A stretch of 64,000 nt of DNA from NCEH01 sp002257205 (GTDB taxonomy: Bacteria > Pseudomonadota > Alphaproteobacteria > Rhizobiales > Xanthobacteraceae). The DNA lies in NCBI RefSeq assembly GCF_043195105.1, contig NZ_JBAFWO010000001.1, one strand, 5' to 3'. Shown one piece after another: positions 23,720 through 33,442 of the stretch (the first letter of the stretch is position 1; each line of letters starts with the position of its first letter). A model generated the notes under the pieces. That model had not been told where the DNA came from. It saw only the letters and a program-made list of their open reading frames with translations, and ran no database searches. Position numbers and translations under genes: made by a program.

Positions 23720-24610
23720 ATGGACAATCAGGATCTACACATCACACGCCAAGCGGCAACATTGCGCCTCATGGTGGAAGAAAAGCTGCGCGCCGCCATC
23801 GCAAAAGGCCTGTTCAAACCCGGCCAGAGGCTGGTCGAGCGCGAGCTGTGCGAATTGATCGGCGTCGGGCGCACCTCCATTCGCGAGGCGTTGCGCCAGC
23901 TCGAGGCGGAAGGGCTGGTGCAGACCATCCCCCATCGCGGGCCCATCGTCAGCAGCATTTCGGCGCAGGAGGCACGCCAGCTCTATGAGATTCGCGCCCT
24001 GCTGGAAGGCTATGCCGGCCGGCAGTTCGCCGAGCGCAAAGATCCGCAGGCGGTGAAGGCGCTCGACAAGACCGTCAAGGCGCTGGTGAAGGCGGTGAAG
24101 GGCAACGAGCAATTGGCGCTTATCGAGGCGAAGAGCCAGTTCTACAAGGTGCTGATGGGCGGCGCCGAAAATGTCTTCGTCACGCAGATGCTCACCGGCC
24201 TGCACAATCGCATCACGTTGCTGCGCTTGACCTCCATGACCCAGCCCGGCAGGCTGGCGCGCAGCATCGCTGAAATCCGCGATATCTATGACGCCATCGC
24301 GGCCGGCGACGGGGATGCGGCGGAGAAAGCCTGCCGTTTGCATATCCAGGAAGCCGCGAAGGTCGCCCTCGCGGTGCTGGACGGCAGCCTTGCGTCAACG
24401 CCCGCCGCCCCGCCGAAATCCCCGCGCCGGCCGGTGACGGGCACGGCGCTCAAGGATCAGCCGCTCACGGCCGCACTGCTGATGGCGAGCCCGCTCACGG
24501 CCCCAGCGCTGAAGGATAAGCCGGCCAAGAACGCGCCGGTCAAGAACGCGCCGATCAAGGATCAGCCGGCGGCCGTCAAGGCCGGCGCGGCGCGGGCGGC
24601 TCGCCGCTAA
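23720..24610 (+). CDS. GntR-family (FCD) transcriptional regulator with a Lys/Pro/Ala tail
   Basis: 296 residues. A winged HTH (about 15-75: GQRLVERELCELIGVGRTSIREALRQLEAEGLV) is followed by an FCD ligand-binding domain (about 85-220). Beyond that is a roughly 65-residue low-complexity tail with repeated LKDQP, LKDKP, KNAP and IKDQP units, absent from typical family members (about 220-240 aa). It is divergent from adh and likely controls adh and the LIV-type operon through the shared ATCAGACAAT motif (inference). ATG 23720 is used; a TTG at 23705 is the alternative. Confidence 0.85.
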   Translation: MDNQDLHITRQAATLRLMVEEKLRAAIAKGLFKPGQRLVERELCELIGVGRTSIREALRQLEAEGLVQTIPHRGPIVSSISAQEARQLYEIRALLEGYAGRQFAERKDPQAVKALDKTVKALVKAVKGNEQLALIEAKSQFYKVLMGGAENVFVTQMLTGLHNRITLLRLTSMTQPGRLARSIAEIRDIYDAIAAGDGDAAEKACRLHIQEAAKVALAVLDGSLASTPAAPPKSPRRPVTGTALKDQPLTAALLMASPLTAPALKDKPAKNAPVKNAPIKDQPAAVKAGAARAARR

Positions 24611-24687
24611 GGCTCTGTCGCGGGAAGGGTGCGGCGCACCACCCCTAGGGCCGATCGACATTCATGGCGTGACGCTGTTCAGGAGAG

Positions 24688-24837
24688 ATCGTCATGCACG
24701 GGCTTGTCCCGTGCATCCACGCGGCACCGTTGGTGCCAGCCGTTCAAGACCGGTGGGGTCGGCCCGGCGTGGGTGGCCGGGACGCGCCCGGCCATGACGC
24801 GTAAAGATGACGCCCGGTGAAAGAAAGACAATCGCGC
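24688..24837. repeat. Dispersed ~150-bp intergenic repeat, copy 1
   Basis: Starts with the palindrome ATGCACGGGCTTGTCCCGTGCAT and continues through GCCAGCCGTTCAAGACCGGT to CCCGGCCATGACGCG. A near-identical copy in the same orientation occupies 33443-33594. Non-coding, of the type common in intergenic regions of Hyphomicrobiales. The rest of the 24611-24892 gap shows nothing recognisable. Confidence 0.85.
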
Positions 24838-24892
24838 GCACCCGACGTCAGGCGCCTCGACGATGCGCCACGCCGCTGAATGTCGATCGGTC

Positions 24893-26182
24893 CTAAGCCT
24901 GGTGCGCCGGCATGCCCGCCCATTTGGGGAACAGGCGTTCCAGCAGCATTTTTGGCAGGATCAGGCCGAACGCCATGGCCAGCAGGATCGCCGCCGCCGT
25001 GGTGCCGTCCTGGATCGGCGGCAGCAGCAGGGCGGGCGCGGCCGCGGGGCCGGTATTGAGCAGGGCGACCATGCCCGCCGCCATGCGGAACAGGAACACG
25101 CCGGGAATGAGCGAGACCACCGAGGCGAAGGCGAAGGCGGCGAACGGCAGGTGCAGGCGGTTCGCGATCGGCGTCACCAGGGTCGCCGCGATCAGGCACG
25201 CCACCAGCGCCCCGCCCGCAAGGCTCGCGCCGTCGGCGATGGCGAGCCAGCGGCTCGCATGGGCGATCATGCCGATGGCGACGGGGATGGGCAGCGTGCG
25301 CCACGGCATGGAAAAGAACGTGCCGAAGGCGGAGACGGCGATGCCGGCGGCGATCACGTCATAGGCGAGGGGAACCGGCGCCGATGACCCCGGCGCGGGC
25401 AGGCCCGCCTCGCCGAGCGCGAGCCCGGCGATCAGCCCCACGGAAATCAGCAATATGATCAGGCCGGCGAAGCCGAAGCGGGCGCCGCCGAGGCCGATGC
25501 GCATATGGGCGAGATCCAGCGCGCCGTTCAGCAGATGCGGGCCCGGCACCAGCACCATGCACGGGCACAGGGCGACCAGATAGAGATTGGCGCCCGGCAG
25601 CAGGTGGGAGGCCGCGGCCGCGACGCCGCCCGCGAGCAAGGCGGCGCACAGGGGCTGCGCCAGGAAATTCTTCGCGATGTGCGCGAGAAAGCGCCGCAGC
25701 GCCGCGCCCGCTCCGGCGCTGAGCGCGACCAGCGCCAGGGTGGTAAGATCGGCCGCGCCGAAGATGACGGAAAGCGCCGCCGCCCCGGCCGCCGCCAGCA
25801 CCACGAAGCGCAGCGTCGAGGCCGGGGGAAGGTCGGCGATGGCTTCCAGCTCTGCGCGGACCCCCGTCGCGTCCAGGCGGGCGTCACACACCCGGTCGAT
25901 GACGCCGAGCGTCAGCGTCACCTTGTTCATGTCCACCCCCGCCGGCGCGGCGGCGATGGCCTCCACGCGCGAGAGGCCGGAGGCGGTCGGCGCCTCCATG
26001 CGAATCACCAGCTCGCCCCAGGTGGGAAAGACCGTGACGCGAAGGCCGAGCGCGCGGGCGAACCGCTCCGCGTTCTGGACCGTCCGCTCGGTGGTCTGTC
26101 CGTTGGCATAGAGGAGTTTCGCGGCCGCACAGACGAGCGCGAAGGCGTCATCGGGGGAGGACGCCGGAGCAGGTAGCATCAT
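24893..26182 (-). CDS. Threonine/serine exporter family protein (ThrE/YjjP-YjjB fusion type)
   Basis: 429 residues. The N-terminal soluble part (about 1-115; LLYANGQTTERTVQNAERFARALG) and the following five-helix domain match the YjjP/DUF1212 half. A second five-helix domain (about 275-420) matches the YjjB half, giving the fused ThrE architecture with about ten transmembrane helices. Family members export threonine/serine or small acids such as succinate. It lies 6 bp downstream of the NAD-malic enzyme gene on the same strand, so it may form an operon with it; that pairing would fit C4-acid or amino-acid overflow (inference). Confidence 0.85.
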   Translation of the reverse strand: MMLPAPASSPDDAFALVCAAAKLLYANGQTTERTVQNAERFARALGLRVTVFPTWGELVIRMEAPTASGLSRVEAIAAAPAGVDMNKVTLTLGVIDRVCDARLDATGVRAELEAIADLPPASTLRFVVLAAAGAAALSVIFGAADLTTLALVALSAGAGAALRRFLAHIAKNFLAQPLCAALLAGGVAAAASHLLPGANLYLVALCPCMVLVPGPHLLNGALDLAHMRIGLGGARFGFAGLIILLISVGLIAGLALGEAGLPAPGSSAPVPLAYDVIAAGIAVSAFGTFFSMPWRTLPIPVAIGMIAHASRWLAIADGASLAGGALVACLIAATLVTPIANRLHLPFAAFAFASVVSLIPGVFLFRMAAGMVALLNTGPAAAPALLLPPIQDGTTAAAILLAMAFGLILPKMLLERLFPKWAGMPAHQA

Positions 26183-26188
26183 GGCGCC

Positions 26189-27829
26189 TCAGACCGGAGG
26201 ATAGGCGGGAAGATAGGCGAGCGCCGCGATATGGGCCGCGATATCGGCCGGGCGCGGAACCTGCGCGAGACCGTTGTCGAAGACATATTCGGCGATGCGC
26301 ACCGCCACATGGAGCGAGGCTTTGCGGATGTCGCTCTGCGGCGGATAGATCAGGCCCTTGTCGAGATCCGCGTCGGTGACCTGCTCGGCCACCGCCTTGG
26401 CGGCGACGATGAACATGGCCTCGGTGACGCGGGTGGCCTCGGTGGCCAGCACCGCCATGCCCATGGCGGGGAAGATATAGACATTGTTGCCCTGGCCCGG
26501 CACGAACGTGCGCCCGGCGAGCTCCACCGGCGCGAACGGGCTGCCGCTGGCGAAGATCGCCTGCCCCTCCGACCAGCGATAGGCCTCGTCCGCCGTGCAT
26601 TCCGAGCGCGACGTGGGATTGGAATAGGGGAAGATGATCGGCCGCGCGTTGATTTTCGACATGGCCTGGATGACGGCCTGGTTGAACAGCTTCGGCACCG
26701 TGCTCACCCCGACGATGCCGGTGGGCCGGATCGCCTCGATCGCCTCCACGAACGAACTCACCGGTGCATGGTCGTGGGCGAACGGCTTCTGGAAGCCGGC
26801 GATGTCGGTGCGGGAATTCACCATCAGGCCGTTGACGTCGAACAGCCAGTTGCGCGCCCGCGCTTCCTCGATCGTCGCACCCTCCAGCACCATGGCCTGG
26901 CTGATCAATTCGGCGATGCCGGTGGCCGCCGAGCCGCCGCCGAGGAACAGGAAGGTCTGGTCGGTCAGCTTCTGCTTCGAGATGCGCAGCGCGCCATAGA
27001 TGCCCGCGACCGCGACCGCCGCCGTGCCCTGGATGTCGTCATTATAGGTGCAGATCTTGTCCCGGTAGCGCTCCAGGATCGGAACCGCGTTGATATTGGC
27101 GAAATCTTCCCATTGCAGGCAGCAGCGGGGATAAAGCTCGGTGACTGCCGTGACGAATTCTTCGATGAAGGCGTCATATTCGGCGCCGCGCACGCGGTTC
27201 TGCCGCAGGCCGAGATAGAGCGGGTCTTCCAGCAGCGCCGCATTATTGGTGCCGACGTCGAGCGTGATCGGCAAGGTCAGCTCCGGCGGCACGCCGGCGC
27301 ACACGGTATAGAGCGAGAGCTTGCCCACTGGGATGCCCATGCCGCCGACGCCGAGATCGCCGAGCCCAAGAATGCGCTCGCCGTCGGTCACCACGATGAA
27401 GCGCACGTCCGCCTGCGGCCAATGGGAGAGCACTTCCTTCAGGCGGCCCTTCAGCGTGATCGGCAGGTACATGCCGCGCGTGGCGCGCAGCACGTGGTCG
27501 AACTTCTGGCACGCCTCGCCCACCGTCGGAGTATAGACCAGCGGCATGAACACCGCCGGATCGGACATCAGCACCGCATAGAACAAGGTTTCGTTGCGCG
27601 CCTGGAGGTCGCTCAGCAGCAGGTATTTCTGGAGGTCATTGTCGAGCTGCGCCAATTGCAGGTGGACGCGGGCGACCTGGGTTTCCAGCGTATCCGCGAC
27701 CGGCGGCAGGAAGCCTTCCAGGCCGAGCCGCGCCCGGTCTTCCACGGCAAAGGCGCTGCCGCGATTGAGGATGGGGTTGTGAAGCAGCGCGGCCCCTTGC
27801 GGGGCGGTCTGGTTGCTCGGCGCGGGCAT
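26189..27829 (-). CDS. NAD-dependent malic enzyme
   Basis: 546 residues, the length of the MaeA/SfcA-type malic enzymes without a phosphotransacetylase domain. Oxidative decarboxylation of malate to pyruvate, cytoplasmic. Visible marks: the YTPTVGEAC block carrying the catalytic tyrosine (about residue 99), the substrate/metal-binding FANINAVPILERYRDK, the FNDD-type motif YNDDIQGTAAV, and the nucleotide-binding FLGGGSAATGIAELI. Upstream of a ThrE-type gene by 6 bp. Confidence 0.93.
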   Translation of the reverse strand: MPAPSNQTAPQGAALLHNPILNRGSAFAVEDRARLGLEGFLPPVADTLETQVARVHLQLAQLDNDLQKYLLLSDLQARNETLFYAVLMSDPAVFMPLVYTPTVGEACQKFDHVLRATRGMYLPITLKGRLKEVLSHWPQADVRFIVVTDGERILGLGDLGVGGMGIPVGKLSLYTVCAGVPPELTLPITLDVGTNNAALLEDPLYLGLRQNRVRGAEYDAFIEEFVTAVTELYPRCCLQWEDFANINAVPILERYRDKICTYNDDIQGTAAVAVAGIYGALRISKQKLTDQTFLFLGGGSAATGIAELISQAMVLEGATIEEARARNWLFDVNGLMVNSRTDIAGFQKPFAHDHAPVSSFVEAIEAIRPTGIVGVSTVPKLFNQAVIQAMSKINARPIIFPYSNPTSRSECTADEAYRWSEGQAIFASGSPFAPVELAGRTFVPGQGNNVYIFPAMGMAVLATEATRVTEAMFIVAAKAVAEQVTDADLDKGLIYPPQSDIRKASLHVAVRIAEYVFDNGLAQVPRPADIAAHIAALAYLPAYPPV

Positions 27830-27987
27830 GGGGAACCTCCGGAAAGCGGTTGATCTTGCTGCGTTTAGTCGAAGCAGGGGGCGCTGGATGGCGCCGCCGC
27901 CTGGCGAAGGTTTGCGGCGCGGCCCTCGGCTGCACCGCCTGATGACTCTTCGCGGCGCCGCCTGCGGCTGGGCCGTTTCGGGAAGGC

Positions 27988-29400
27988 TCAGTGGCCTTCC
28001 TCCTGCGCGACATAGGGCTTCACCATCTTGGCCGGATCCACCACGCGCAGGAATTCTTCCTCGGTGACGAATTCGAGCGCCAGCGCCGCTTCCTTCAGGG
28101 TGAGATCGTTGTCCATGGCGTGGTGCGCGATCTTGGAGGCCTTGTCGTAGCCGATGACCGGGGCGAGCGCGGTTACCAGCATCAGCGAGCGGTCGACATA
28201 TTCCTGGATCTTCCGGCGGTTGGGCTTGGTGCCCTCCACCAGGAACTTGCGGAAATTGGTGCAGCCGTCGGAAGCGATGGTGATGGAATGGGCGATGTTG
28301 AAGATGATCAACGGCTTATAGACGTTCATCTCCAGATAGCCGCTGGCGCCGCCGAAGCCGACGCTGACATCGTTGCCCATCATCTGCACGGCGATCATGG
28401 TGAGCGCTTCGGCCTGGGTCGGGTTGACCTTGCCGGGCATGATGGAGGAGCCGGGCTCGTTCTCCGGGATGATCAGCTCGGCAAAGCCGGCGCGCGGGCC
28501 GCACGACATGAGGCGGACGTCGTTGCCGATCTTGTAGAGCGAGGCGGCGAGCGTGCGCAGCGTGCCGGAGAATTGCACCAGAGCGTCATGGGCGCCCTGG
28601 ACCGTGAACTTGTTCGGCGCGGTGACATAGGGCAGGCCGGTGAGGGTCGCGATTTCGTCCGCCACCGCCTCGGCAAAGCCCGGCGCCGCATTGATACCGG
28701 TGCCGACCGCCGTACCGCCGAGGGCGAGGCGGTAGACGCCCTTCAGCGCGTCCTGAAGGCGCTCGATATCGTCCGCCAGCATGCCGGCATAGCCGGACCA
28801 TTCCTGGCCGAGCGTGAGCGGGGTCGCATCCTGCATGTGGGTGCGGCCGATCTTGACGATGTCCGCCCATTCCTCGGCCTTGGCCGAGATCGCGTCGTGC
28901 AGCGCCTGCACTGCCGGGATCAGGCGCTGGGTGGCGTTCACGCCCACCGCGATGTGCATGGCCGAGGGAAAGCTGTCGTTCGACGACTGCGACATGTTCA
29001 CATGGTCGTTCGGGTGCACCGGCGCCTTGCTGGCGAGCGGCGTGCCCGCGAGCTGGCAGCAGCGGTTGGAGATCACCTCATTGACGTTCATGTTGAACTG
29101 GGTGCCGCTGCCGGTCATCCACACGTGCAGCGGGAACATGTCCCGGTGCTCGCCGGCGAGCAATTCGTCGCACACCTGCACGATCAGATTGTAGGGCTCT
29201 TCCGGGAGGCGCCCGCCCGCATGGTTCGCCCGCGCCGCCGCCTTCTTGAGAATGGCATAGGCGGCGATCATCTCGCGCGGCATCAGATCCGTGCCGATGC
29301 TGAAATGCTCGAGCGAGCGCTGGGTCTGTGCGCCCCACAGCTTGTCCGCCGGGACATCGACTTCACCGAGGCTGTCGGTTTCCTTGCGCATGTCAGTCAC
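27988..29400 (-). CDS. fumC: Fumarate hydratase class II
   Basis: 470 residues matching FumC over its entire length, e.g. PADKLWGAQTQRSLEHF, SGSGTQFNMN-like TGSGTQFNMNVNE, VNMSQSSNDSFPSAMH, KIGRTHMQDATPLTLGQE, GTAVGTG and the lyase signature GSSIMPGKVNP. It interconverts fumarate and malate in the TCA cycle without an iron-sulphur cluster. Start: GTG 29400 with AGAGG 7 nt upstream; the ATG at 29391 would remove three residues. It lies upstream of the malic enzyme on the same strand, separated by 158 bp with no recognised feature. Distinguished from aspartase by close match to FumC. Confidence 0.94.
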   Translation of the reverse strand: MTDMRKETDSLGEVDVPADKLWGAQTQRSLEHFSIGTDLMPREMIAAYAILKKAAARANHAGGRLPEEPYNLIVQVCDELLAGEHRDMFPLHVWMTGSGTQFNMNVNEVISNRCCQLAGTPLASKAPVHPNDHVNMSQSSNDSFPSAMHIAVGVNATQRLIPAVQALHDAISAKAEEWADIVKIGRTHMQDATPLTLGQEWSGYAGMLADDIERLQDALKGVYRLALGGTAVGTGINAAPGFAEAVADEIATLTGLPYVTAPNKFTVQGAHDALVQFSGTLRTLAASLYKIGNDVRLMSCGPRAGFAELIIPENEPGSSIMPGKVNPTQAEALTMIAVQMMGNDVSVGFGGASGYLEMNVYKPLIIFNIAHSITIASDGCTNFRKFLVEGTKPNRRKIQEYVDRSLMLVTALAPVIGYDKASKIAHHAMDNDLTLKEAALALEFVTEEEFLRVVDPAKMVKPYVAQEEGH

Positions 29401-29966
29401 GTGAGGACCTCTGAGGTGGGATTGCGAGGGGCATCGGCCTTCGAGACGAGCACGCCGGCGCGGCGGTCAGGTGTCCCGGAGGGCGGTTGGACAGGCGGGT
29501 CTTGAAGGGGAAAATGCAGCGCGGATGGCCGGCACGGCACGCCGGGCGCGTGCATCTCTGGTTTGCGCATTGCCCGCGCACGCGGCCGTCCACGCGCCCG
29601 TCGCAGCGGCGGCGAGGCCGTGGATTTCGGCGGCTGCAATGGGCGCGCGTCTCATGAGGCGATAATCCGAACGGGAGAGAAAAGCCGAACAAAAGACGTT
29701 ATAATGGACGCTATCTGCACCGCTGTTGTTTTTCAACACGGTCCGTGAAAAAGCTTATGGTTAATAAGTTGGGTGCGGCCGAAAATAGTCGTTGCTTCGA
29801 TGCGTGGTGGAAAAATTCGACATTTGTGCGCCGCCAAACAAATCCGGCTTTCCCGCTCTTCCGCCTGTGGGCGAAGCGGCCTCCTAAAACCTCCTGTTAA
29901 CGCCGCACTCCGTATCCCTGGAGACAACGCGGCCGGCTCGGCCGGCCCTCCGGGTCATGGACGATC
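29401..29966. other. 566-bp gap between fumC and ftsK
   Basis: Divergent promoters for fumC and the FtsK-type gene must lie here. Short overlapping reading frames exist on both strands but none has a ribosome site, domain or convincing composition. I see no operator-grade repeat. Confidence 0.5.
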
Positions 29967-32900
29967 ATGCCTTCTTCAAACCGCCCTCCCAGAACCTACG
30001 AGCCATCCTTTTTCAACCCCGCGCCGGCCGGCGCCGCGCTGCCGGCGGGCCGTCCGCTGCTGCCCAAGGAGGCCCGAGAGGCCGCCTTTTCGCCCTGGGT
30101 CGCGCTGGAACTGGTGCCGAGCTGGCTGCGCCCGTTCACGCTGGATGAGAACACCCGCTTCACCCGCACGCCGGACCATTTCCTGCGCACCCGCCACGGC
30201 ATGGGCGAATCGCCCAAGGTGACGTCCGCCCCTCCCGTGCAGGCACCGCCGGTCGCCCGCGAGGCGATGGCGCCCGAGGCGCCCGTTTCCGCCCCCGCAG
30301 CACCGAGCCCCGGCGCGATTTCCGGCCCCACCTCTGGCCCTACTTGGCGCTTTCTGGTGGAGGAAACCGAGCCCGAGACTCAGACCGCCAGCATGGCGTG
30401 GAGCGATGCGGCGGAACCGGCGGTGGCCTTGGAAACCCTGCGCGCGGCCGTCGGGGACGTCTCCGCCGTCGCGTTAACGGAGCTCGCGGAGACCACCGCG
30501 TCGGCGCCGGCGGAGCGCAGCGAGATCGCGTTGGCGCCGGCCGAGGATGCGCACGGTATCGATACGCCGGCCGAGACGGTGGGCGCTGAAGTGGCCGCGA
30601 GCCAGGAGAGGGAAGGCCAAAGCCGCGACATCCAAGAGGGCAAGGCACTGGCGGGCGACGTCCTGGGAGGCGAAGTCCTGGGAGCCGAAGTCCAGGTCGG
30701 AGACGTCCAAGGCCCTGACCTCCCGGTGAGCGCCGTCCCGGACATGGACGCTCCGGACCGCGCGGCGCACGCCATCGAAGGGCACGCAGGCGAGGCCGCC
30801 GGGAGCGGAAGCGACGAGATCGCCGCGCCGCTGGATGCGATGCCGCAGGATTCGATGCCGCAAAATGCAGCGCCGGAAGAGGCCGCGCTGCAAGAACAGA
30901 TCCTCGCTGCCGCCGTGTGCGAGGTCCCGGCCGCGCGTGCACCCGAAGATGGCGTGTCCCCGCATGCGTCCGCCTCTGCCGTGCGCGATGACGTCGTGGA
31001 CGGTACCACCGGGCAGGAGTTGACGCCGGAAGCGGTGGACGCGATGCACGTCGCCGCGCCGGCAGACGCTCTCTTTCAGGAGGTGCCTTTGCAGGACGCT
31101 CTCTTGCAAGATGCTCCTTTACCGGAGGGTCCCGAGGCGCCGTCCGAACCGCGCCCCGCGCGCGCCCTGCCGCAGACGCTGCTGAAGCTCGGCCGGCTCT
31201 TCTGCCTCGGCGAAGGGTTCAGCCTGCGCCCCGCTACGGAACAGGATCTGCTGCCCGTGCTCACGCCGCGCGACGCGACGGCGGACACAATGGCGGACGA
31301 AGAAACAAGCGGATTCGACGAAGCAACCGGGCGCAAAGAAACAGCGCGCGAAGAGACCGCGCACGAAGGGCCAGCCGATACGGCTCCGGTCGCGGCGATG
31401 ATGGCGGACGAAGCCTCGACGAACGAGGCTTTGGCGAACGAGCAGCGCACGCACGAAGCGCAGGCGGACGAAGCGCGGATGGACGAAGCCTTCCCACCCC
31501 TCGCGCTCTCGCCCCTCGCACTTCCCCCAGCCGCGGCCCCGGTCCCGTCCACCATCGCCGAGCCGGCGATTGCGCCTGTGGACGTCGCCGCCGAACTTCC
31601 GGCCCCGGCGACCGCGCCGCTTCCCCTGGAACCGCTGTCCGCCATCGTCGGGGCGTCGTTCCATTGGGCGTTCCAGGGCCTGAATTTCCGGTCCGATATG
31701 GCCATGCCCCTGTCGCCCGCGCCGTCGCCCGCCGCTCCCCTCGCGAACCCTCCCTCAGTGCCGGTCGCATCGTCCGCCGCGCCGGTCCCCGCCGTGCCGT
31801 CGCGCGCGCTGGATGCCGGGGAGGAGGACGAGGCCTATGAATTGCCCGCGCTCGCGCTGCTGCGCGAACCGCCGGTGCAGGAGCCGGATTTCGAGCTTTC
31901 GGAAGAATTCCTCGACCAGAGCTCGGCCATCCTCCAGCAGACCCTGCGGGATTTCGGCGTGCGCGGCGAGGTGATCGACGCCAATCCCGGCCCGGTGGTG
32001 ACGCTCTACGAGTTCGAGCCCGCGCCGGGCACCAAGTCCAGCCGCGTCATCGGCCTCGCGGCGGATATTGCACGGTCCATGAGCGCGGTGTCGGTGCGCG
32101 TGGCGGTGGTGGAGGGGCGCAACGTCATCGGCATCGAACTGCCGAACCGGCGGCGCGGCACCGTATGGCTGCGCGAATTGTTGGAGGGACCGCATCTCGA
32201 CGAGGCCCATGCCAAGCTCGCCATCGCGCTCGGCAAGACCATCGGCGGCGCGCCGGTGATCGTCGATCTTGCCCGCATGCCGCATCTGCTGGTGGCCGGA
32301 ACCACGGGGTCCGGCAAGTCGGTCGCCATCAATACCATGATCCTTTCGCTGCTCTACCGGCATTCGCCGCAGGCCTGCCGGCTGATCATGATCGACCCGA
32401 AGATGCTGGAGCTTTCGGTCTATGAGGGCATTCCGCACCTGCTGACGCCGGTCGTCACCGATCCGAAGAAGGCCATCATCGCGCTCAAATGGGCGGTGCG
32501 CGAGATGGAGGACCGCTATCGCAAGATGTCGCGGCTCGGCGTGCGCAACATCGACGGCTTCAACGCCCGCATGGCGGAAGCGCGGGCGAAGGGCGAGATC
32601 ATCAAGCGCCAGGTCCAGGTGGGCTTCGACAAGGAGACCGGGGAGGCCCTGTTCGAGGAACAGGACATGGACCTCACCGCCCTGCCGTTCATCGTCATCA
32701 TCGTCGACGAGATGGCCGACCTGATGCTGACCGCCGGCAAGGAAATCGAAGGCGCCATCCAGCGCCTCGCGCAAATGGCGCGGGCCGCGGGCATCCATCT
32801 GGTGATGGCGACCCAGCGTCCCTCGGTGGATGTGATCACCGGCACCATCAAGGCCAATTTCCCGACCCGCATCTCGTTCCAGGTGACCAGCAAGATCGAC

Positions 32901-33353
32901 AGCCGCACCATTCTCGGCGAGATGGGCGCCGAGCAGTTGCTCGGCCAGGGCGACATGCTCTATATGGCGAGCGGCGGGCGCATCACCCGCGTGCACGGGC
33001 CGTTCGTGTCCGACGGCGAGGTGGAAAAGGTGGTGGCCCACCTGAAAGCCCAGGGCGGGCCGGAATATCTCGACGCCGTCACCAGCGAGGATGACGCGGA
33101 GGGGATCGGCGAGGGCGACGACGCGGTGTTCGACAAGGGCGCGCTCGGGGAAGCCAGCGGCGATCTCTATGAGCAGGCGGTGGCCATCGTCCTGCGCGAC
33201 CGCAAGGCTTCGACCTCTTATATCCAGCGCCGGCTCCAGGTTGGCTACAACAAGGCGGCGAGCCTCATGGAGCGGATGGAGACCGAGGGCATCGTCGGCC
33301 CCGCCAATCACGCCGGCAAGCGCGAGATCCTCACCGGCGCCCGCACGCTCTGA
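29967..33353 (+). CDS. FtsK/SpoIIIE-type DNA translocase lacking membrane helices
   Basis: 1128 residues. The N-terminus has no transmembrane segment. A short folded-looking stretch (about 1-85) leads into a roughly 560-residue Ala/Glu/Pro linker with runs such as DEASTNEALANEQ and repeated GDVLGGEVLGAEV-like units. The motor then begins near residue 645 (SEEFLDQSSAILQQTLRDFGV): alpha domain, then Walker A GTTGSGKS (778-785), Walker B IIVDE (911-915) and ATQRPSVDVITG. The gamma winged helix closes the protein (about 1068-1128, AVAIVLRDRKASTSYIQRRLQVGYNKA). Motor and gamma domain imply DNA translocation and XerCD/dif-type sequence reading; absence of the membrane anchor resembles soluble translocases such as SftA. 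Start not supported by a strong ribosome site. Confidence 0.9.
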   Translation: MPSSNRPPRTYEPSFFNPAPAGAALPAGRPLLPKEAREAAFSPWVALELVPSWLRPFTLDENTRFTRTPDHFLRTRHGMGESPKVTSAPPVQAPPVAREAMAPEAPVSAPAAPSPGAISGPTSGPTWRFLVEETEPETQTASMAWSDAAEPAVALETLRAAVGDVSAVALTELAETTASAPAERSEIALAPAEDAHGIDTPAETVGAEVAASQEREGQSRDIQEGKALAGDVLGGEVLGAEVQVGDVQGPDLPVSAVPDMDAPDRAAHAIEGHAGEAAGSGSDEIAAPLDAMPQDSMPQNAAPEEAALQEQILAAAVCEVPAARAPEDGVSPHASASAVRDDVVDGTTGQELTPEAVDAMHVAAPADALFQEVPLQDALLQDAPLPEGPEAPSEPRPARALPQTLLKLGRLFCLGEGFSLRPATEQDLLPVLTPRDATADTMADEETSGFDEATGRKETAREETAHEGPADTAPVAAMMADEASTNEALANEQRTHEAQADEARMDEAFPPLALSPLALPPAAAPVPSTIAEPAIAPVDVAAELPAPATAPLPLEPLSAIVGASFHWAFQGLNFRSDMAMPLSPAPSPAAPLANPPSVPVASSAAPVPAVPSRALDAGEEDEAYELPALALLREPPVQEPDFELSEEFLDQSSAILQQTLRDFGVRGEVIDANPGPVVTLYEFEPAPGTKSSRVIGLAADIARSMSAVSVRVAVVEGRNVIGIELPNRRRGTVWLRELLEGPHLDEAHAKLAIALGKTIGGAPVIVDLARMPHLLVAGTTGSGKSVAINTMILSLLYRHSPQACRLIMIDPKMLELSVYEGIPHLLTPVVTDPKKAIIALKWAVREMEDRYRKMSRLGVRNIDGFNARMAEARAKGEIIKRQVQVGFDKETGEALFEEQDMDLTALPFIVIIVDEMADLMLTAGKEIEGAIQRLAQMARAAGIHLVMATQRPSVDVITGTIKANFPTRISFQVTSKIDSRTILGEMGAEQLLGQGDMLYMASGGRITRVHGPFVSDGEVEKVVAHLKAQGGPEYLDAVTSEDDAEGIGEGDDAVFDKGALGEASGDLYEQAVAIVLRDRKASTSYIQRRLQVGYNKAASLMERMETEGIVGPANHAGKREILTGARTL

Positions 33354-33442
33354 GCCGGCTTGAAAGCAGGGGCCGCCGCCGGGCGGTCCCTGAGGCGGCT
33401 CAGGACCGAGGCACAGTCGGCTTGGCGCGCTTGCAGCAGAGC

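Noticed and set aside
29393..29739. Small overlapping frames upstream of fumC
   Set aside because: No ribosome site, no recognisable domain and mutually overlapping in several frames; treated as promoter region.
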